Shown: positions 60,208 to 64,000 of the stretch, piece by piece
Position numbering within the stretch: the first letter of the stretch is position 1
Layout: each line of letters starts with the position of its first letter
Source: Chloroflexota bacterium
Lineage (GTDB): Bacteria > Chloroflexota > Anaerolineae > B4-G1
DNA: 64,000 bases
Direction of reading: 5' to 3'
Assembly: GCA_024232355.1 (NCBI GenBank)
Contig: JAAEPW010000350.1
Location: forward strand, 81,035-145,034
Translations under genes and position numbers: made by a program
Notes under the pieces: generated by a model
Seen by the model: only the letters and a program-made list of their open reading frames with translations
What the model was told of the DNA's origin: nothing
Database searches by the model: none

Positions 60208-61524
60208 TCAAGGATTCAACGGCTCTGCCAGTCGCAGAGCGATGTAGGCTGGACGGCGGGAATCGTTAGGCCGCAGCAGGCTGTAGGCTGAGACCGGGTC
60301 TCCAGGCCCCCAGATCGTTGCCAGATTCAAATTCCACAGGAACATTGGGCCGACCCACAACTGCTCGTCCCCCACCTGAAAGGCGCGCACGACGTAATCG
60401 GCCTGCTGGTCCTCGCTGACCTCTCGCCCGTACTCCCAGCCAGTCGTATCCATTTCTCCCATCCTCTCGGTAGATGGCCAACCGAATTCTGTCACCCAGA
60501 CCTGGCGCTCGGTGTCACCGTAAGCGAGCATAATGGCATGGTAATCTTCTAGGGTATCGCGGAAAAAGAAACTGGGATGGTCGTTGTGGCCGGAAGCGAC
60601 GTGGGCAGCGTCTTGCCAACTCTCATCGGGCGGGTTGGCAAAGCCGTAGGGATGCGCGCCAATGCCGTCTACCCATTGTGCCACGCCTGCCTCGTACATC
60701 CCGCGCAAAAAGACGCGGTCGTCAATTGCCTCGATGCCGTCATTGATACCGGTGACGGCCGGTGCGCCACTGATGACCAGCGCGTCTGGGTCGGCGGCGC
60801 GCACGGCTGTGGCTCCCTCGGCAACCAGTGCGACAAAGCGGGCCGGGTCGAGGGTATCGCCGCGCCACTCGCGGGCCAAGTTCGGCTCGTTCCACAACTC
60901 GTAGGCCGCCACTCGGCCCCGGTAGCGGGTTGCCAGTTGGCCCATAAAGCGACCAAACTCGGCATAGTCGGCAGGAGGGCCACTTTCGAGTTCGGCGGTG
61001 CGGGTCCAATCGGGAGCGTGGATCACACTGAGCAGCAATTTAAAGCCATACCCGGTGCATCCCTCCACCACACGATCCAATGGTTCCCACTCAAAGTTGT
61101 CTGGCCCGTGTTCAATCGTGTGCCACATCACTTGCTGCTTGACCCATCCCACCCCCAACCCTCGCGCCCGGTCCAAAGTATCTACCATGTCTCCGGCAAA
61201 GAGATGGATCTGCAAGCCATAGCCTGGTTTTGGAACCGGAGGCGGCAGCGGCGTGGGACCGGGAGGAGGCGGCTCTGTGGGCAAAGGGGAAAGCGGCTCC
61301 GTGGGCAAGGGAGAAGGAGTCACAGGCGTTGGTGTAGAAACTGGAGACGTTTCACTGCTACCCAAACCTGGCAAGTAAATGGTGTGAGCGGTCGGCGTCG
61401 GTTTGGGGTCAGGATACGACGAGTCTTTGACCGGTACAGTGCGCCCCGCGCAGCCAATCAGGGCGATAGGCAGCAGCATGATGAGAATGATCCGTTTTAG
61501 AACTTGGGAGAGGGTCGACATCAT
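60208..61524 (-). CDS. Lipoprotein glycoside hydrolase, clan GH-A (cellulase/GH39-like)
   Basis: 438 residues. Lipobox ALIGC at about 21-25, a Thr/Pro-rich linker with repeated PLPTEP units (about 60-95), then a TIM barrel: GYGLQIHLFAGDMVDTLDRARGLGVGWVKQQVMW, VAAYELWNEPNLAREW (acid/base Glu) and QVWVTEFGWPSTER (nucleophile Glu). The pattern resembles GH39/GH5 families in Chloroflexota. It probably hydrolyses beta-linked polysaccharide outside the cell. The beta-helix gene is downstream on the same strand. Confidence 0.82.
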   Translation of the reverse strand: MMSTLSQVLKRIILIMLLPIALIGCAGRTVPVKDSSYPDPKPTPTAHTIYLPGLGSSETSPVSTPTPVTPSPLPTEPLSPLPTEPPPPGPTPLPPPVPKPGYGLQIHLFAGDMVDTLDRARGLGVGWVKQQVMWHTIEHGPDNFEWEPLDRVVEGCTGYGFKLLLSVIHAPDWTRTAELESGPPADYAEFGRFMGQLATRYRGRVAAYELWNEPNLAREWRGDTLDPARFVALVAEGATAVRAADPDALVISGAPAVTGINDGIEAIDDRVFLRGMYEAGVAQWVDGIGAHPYGFANPPDESWQDAAHVASGHNDHPSFFFRDTLEDYHAIMLAYGDTERQVWVTEFGWPSTERMGEMDTTGWEYGREVSEDQQADYVVRAFQVGDEQLWVGPMFLWNLNLATIWGPGDPVSAYSLLRPNDSRRPAYIALRLAEPLNP

Positions 61525-61623
61525 CGGATCATTGTAGCTATAAAGGTTGCGTTGTCAACATGGTGGAATCGAGGCAGATTCTACCAATCCGCGCTCATCT
61601 CCTTGCTTTGAGATTCATCAAGC

Positions 61624-63231
61624 TCAATCAAACGCGCGATACTTGAACTCGCCATTCACGATCGTCCCGGCGACCGTCACTTCCGGATAACTGTTTGGGG
61701 CCAGGGCAAAGATGTCACGGTCAAATATCGTCAAGTCTGCCAATTTGCCCACGCTCACACTGCCATGCCGCTGCTCTTGATTGGTGGCGATGGCGGCTGC
61801 CAGCGTAAAACCGTGAATTGCCTCCGCCAGCGTCAACTGCTGCTCGGGATACCAGGCCGTGTCCGGGGGACTGTTGGGCCACCGGCGCATCACGGCGGCC
61901 ATAATGCCTTGCCATGGATCGATGGACGCAAAGGGGGCGTCTGAACCAAAAGCAACCACGGCTCCGGTTGCCACCATATCACGGTAGGCGTGAGTGTAGC
62001 GGCCACGTTCTCCCCAAAGTTGATCGACGGTCTCCATATCAAAGATCACGTGAATGGGGTTCATCAAGGCCGTGACGTTCAACTGGGCCAGCCGCTCTCT
62101 GTCCGGTGGATCGTATACCTGCACGTGCTCGATACGGTGACGCAATTGCCGGGGCGAGACGCCTCTCTGGGCTTCTTCCTGCCGGACCAATTCCAGCACG
62201 TCCAAAACATCGTGCAGAGCTTGGTCGCCGATGGCGTGGATGGTCAAACTGAGCAGGTGTTGGCTGGCCAATGACGATTGCTCTTTCATCAACGCTTTGT
62301 CGGTGGTCGCGATGCCATAATTGTCGGGTTCACCCTCATAGGGTGCCACCATCAGTGCCAGCCGCGTGCTCAACGTCCCGTCGGCGAATATCTTGATCCC
62401 GCCGACGCGCAAAAAGTCGTCGCCAAACCCACTGTGCAGACCAACCGCGATCACGTGCTCCAAGAGGTACACGGGGATGTTTTTGACCACCCGCATCCCC
62501 AAGTCGCCTTGCTGATGTATCCACTGCAAAGCCTTGAAACACGCTTCACCGTCAAAATCGTGCAGGCCGACCAGGCCCTTTTGCCAGCAATGTGTTTGAG
62601 CTTGCAGCATCGCTTCCGCCAACTTGGCGGTGCTGGGAGGCGGGATATGCTTGGAAACCAACGCCACGGCTTGCTCAAATAGAACGCCCGTGGGATTTCC
62701 CCCCTCATCCCTCTGGATTTTGCCCCCGTCTGGATCTGGTGTCTGGGCGTCGATACCGGCGATCTCCAAGGCCCGACTATTCACCCAAGCCCCGTGAAGA
62801 AAGGCCCGGTGATCGAGAAAGACTGGGCAATGAGGAACCACGCGATCCAGATCAGCCGCAGTCGGGAGCGAGGGATCAAGCCACGCCTCATTGTCCCATC
62901 CCCACCCGAGCACCCATTCGTCGGAGTTTTTGCCGGTCGCTGCCTCGCCTACTTGTTGAATGGCTTCTGTCAACAAAGAGGCTTTGAACAGGTCTGTCTG
63001 TATGAACGTGTTTGCCAGCCGCTCGAAATGGACGTGGGCATCCACCAGGCCCGGCGTGACACTCTTGCCGTTCAGGTTTACGATTTCGGTGTCCCTTTGC
63101 GCCAACGGCAGAACGTCATCGTTGCGGCCTATGGCTACGATCATTCCGCATCCTATCGCGACCGCTTCTGCTACAGGTTGTTTCACATCGACGGTGTGGA
63201 TGTTGGCATTGTGCAAGATCAAGTCGATCAT
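61624..63231 (-). CDS. Amidohydrolase family 3 protein (YtcJ-like)
   Basis: 535 residues. Visible are VTPGLVDAHVHFERLANT (HxH metal motif), LGWGWDNEAWLDPSLPTAADLD, FLDHRAFLHGAWVNSRALE, LTIHAIGDQALHDVLDVLE, HRIEHVQVYDP and VVAFGSDAPFASIDPWQGI (metal Asp). It is the exported-or-cytoplasmic YtcJ branch without a signal peptide. It hydrolyses amide or related bonds; the substrate is unknown. The small zinc-ribbon-like gene lies upstream 14 bp away and may be cotranscribed. Confidence 0.85.
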   Translation of the reverse strand: MIDLILHNANIHTVDVKQPVAEAVAIGCGMIVAIGRNDDVLPLAQRDTEIVNLNGKSVTPGLVDAHVHFERLANTFIQTDLFKASLLTEAIQQVGEAATGKNSDEWVLGWGWDNEAWLDPSLPTAADLDRVVPHCPVFLDHRAFLHGAWVNSRALEIAGIDAQTPDPDGGKIQRDEGGNPTGVLFEQAVALVSKHIPPPSTAKLAEAMLQAQTHCWQKGLVGLHDFDGEACFKALQWIHQQGDLGMRVVKNIPVYLLEHVIAVGLHSGFGDDFLRVGGIKIFADGTLSTRLALMVAPYEGEPDNYGIATTDKALMKEQSSLASQHLLSLTIHAIGDQALHDVLDVLELVRQEEAQRGVSPRQLRHRIEHVQVYDPPDRERLAQLNVTALMNPIHVIFDMETVDQLWGERGRYTHAYRDMVATGAVVAFGSDAPFASIDPWQGIMAAVMRRWPNSPPDTAWYPEQQLTLAEAIHGFTLAAAIATNQEQRHGSVSVGKLADLTIFDRDIFALAPNSYPEVTVAGTIVNGEFKYRAFD

Positions 63232-63245
63232 AGAGCATCTCCTTT

Positions 63246-63512
63246 CTATAGATTATCCAGTTCTCCAAACATTTGCAGTTGCACCGGAGGCGGGGCCAGG
63301 ACCTCGCGGGCGGCATCGTCGACGGCTTGGGGAAGGGTACCGTCGTCCAACCGATGGTAAGTCACGTCAAGAATGGTGCCATCAGGCCGGGTAATCTCTT
63401 GGCGCACGGTCTGGCAGTTTAGGCAAACAAAATAGCGACCTGGGATGTGCAGGCGGGTCATTGGGGGCCAGGGCGGGCCTTGGCAGTCGCAGTAGGTTTC
63501 GTTTCGGCACAT
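63246..63512 (-). CDS. Small cysteine-rich protein, function unknown
   Basis: 88 residues. MCRNETYCDCQGPPW and later YFVCLNCQTVRQEI give two Cys pairs, a possible zinc ribbon. It ends in a hydrophobic/acidic tail. Start at ATG 63512, behind AAGGAAT, is chosen over an upstream in-frame start that overlaps the remnant gene. No family recognised. Confidence 0.55.
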   Translation of the reverse strand: MCRNETYCDCQGPPWPPMTRLHIPGRYFVCLNCQTVRQEITRPDGTILDVTYHRLDDGTLPQAVDDAAREVLAPPPVQLQMFGELDNL

Positions 63513-63537
63513 TGGGATTCCTTGGAACGGTGTGGGG

Positions 63538-63786
63538 TCACGTGTCCGTTTTTGCTTTGCTGATCTGTTGCTTTTCCCACTCATTGATGATCTCTCGGTG
63601 GACGGCTACGTTTTCCAGAAATGAACGACGCAGCTCATCGTCGTCGATCTTGGCCGCTTGATCTTGCAGCAAGTGATGGGCAGAGGCCAAGACATCCCGT
63701 GCGCGAGGGTCTTGATTGGCGTTGAGAACTCTGTAACAGGTTAGATAGACTCGGAAGGGTTCGCTCCCGATATAGAGACTCTTGAA
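63538..63786 (-). pseudogene. 3' remnant of a TPR/ATPase-type gene
   Basis: An 82-codon open stretch without any start codon. It is bounded upstream by TAA and reads SLYIGSEPFRVYLTCYRVL, then DPRARDVLASAHHLLQDQA and RRSFLENVAVHREIINEWE. This looks like the last helical repeats of the large AAA-TPR regulators typical of this phylum. The body of the gene is missing, so it appears to be decayed. It ends 26 bp before the small cysteine-rich gene. Confidence 0.5.
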
Positions 63787-63943
63787 TTAATGTTCTTGGA
63801 TTTGTTTTGGGGCAATTGGTGTGTAAATTTTCACAAATAGTGGTTCATTATACCGTCAGTCTACGTCAATTTGGTCTCGCAGGCTCACAAAAGTGCCAAA
63901 ACCACGGTTTTCAGTGAGATAGAATAGTCCCTGTAAGCATTAC
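63787..63943. other. AT-rich intergenic DNA at the right end
   Basis: No open reading frame, RNA or repeat was recognised here. Together with the promoter at 63944-63972 it separates the remnant gene from whatever lies beyond the window. Confidence 0.4.
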
Positions 63944-63972
63944 ATTTTATCATACTCACAAATTGCTGTCAA
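63944..63972 (-). promoter_or_regulatory. Near-consensus promoter facing the remnant gene
   Basis: Minus strand: perfect -35 TTGACA (63972-63967), 17 bp, -10 TAAAAT (63949-63944). It would transcribe leftwards into the remnant, the cysteine-rich gene and the amidohydrolase. Confidence 0.6.
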
Positions 63973-64000
63973 TACTGACATTAGTTTATGGCAATTCTTC

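Noticed and set aside
1..64000. tRNA genes and CRISPR arrays
   Set aside because: No cloverleaf with a recognisable T-loop and no regularly spaced direct repeats were found on reading; a dedicated scan could still find a tRNA.

Overview
This 64-kb window looks like chromosomal DNA of a Chloroflexota bacterium, most likely from the Anaerolineae/Caldilineae side. That placement is inferred from content: LexA boxes of the GAAC-N4-GTTC type, many secreted proteins with Thr/Pro-rich linkers, a cyclase-AAA-TPR fusion, a SUMF1-domain protein beside a protein-kinase remnant, a long SRP RNA and a high share of ABC-transport and aminotransferase genes. No tRNA, rRNA, CRISPR array, integrase or complete transposase was recognised. 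The first gene runs off the left edge.

Region by region. 1-11.3 kb: an amino-acid uptake and catabolism block, with a DUF362 protein, a PAS protein, an AspC-like aminotransferase, a complete livJHMGF branched-chain amino-acid ABC transporter, a class III aminotransferase, a TPR protein and a dehydrogenase resembling 2,4-diaminopentanoate dehydrogenase. 11.4-20.4 kb: gatB, then on the minus strand a PPDK-N-domain protein, an S9 peptidase and a cyclase-ATPase-TPR regulator. 20.6-35.6 kb: mixed genes, including a lipoprotein, a degenerate histidine kinase, class V and class IV aminotransferases, a radical SAM protein, a SUMF1-domain protein, a kinase remnant coupled to an acyltransferase, a membrane-anchored subtilase, an M19 dipeptidase, a homoserine-dehydrogenase-like protein, a sortase and holA. 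35.7-38.9 kb: an SOS module. An FtsK/HerA-like ATPase and three small proteins lie in one operon facing away from lexA's regulatory region, and both promoters carry a LexA box in the same position within the spacer. 38.9-42.9 kb: a five-gene operon with three tandem paralogous Tat-exported proteins, a radical SAM/SPASM enzyme and FdhD. This is the best candidate here for an undescribed modification system. 43-53.6 kb: transketolase, a lipoprotein, L19, a glutamine amidotransferase-like hydrolase, a large secreted protein with a dead metallopeptidase motif, a Tat-exported glycosidase-like protein, and small metal-binding or housekeeping genes. 53.6-56.5 kb: a MITE with target duplication, the SRP RNA gene, a YabE-like 3D/G5 protein and rsmA. 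56.5-64 kb: a CPBP remnant, a secreted beta-helix protein, a lipoprotein glycosidase, an amidohydrolase and a gene remnant.

Several intergenic spaces hold non-autonomous palindromic elements. One has perfect 18-bp terminal inverted repeats and a 9-10 bp target duplication, and a degenerate relative lies about 50 kb away. Function names rest on recognisable motifs read by eye, without database searches.
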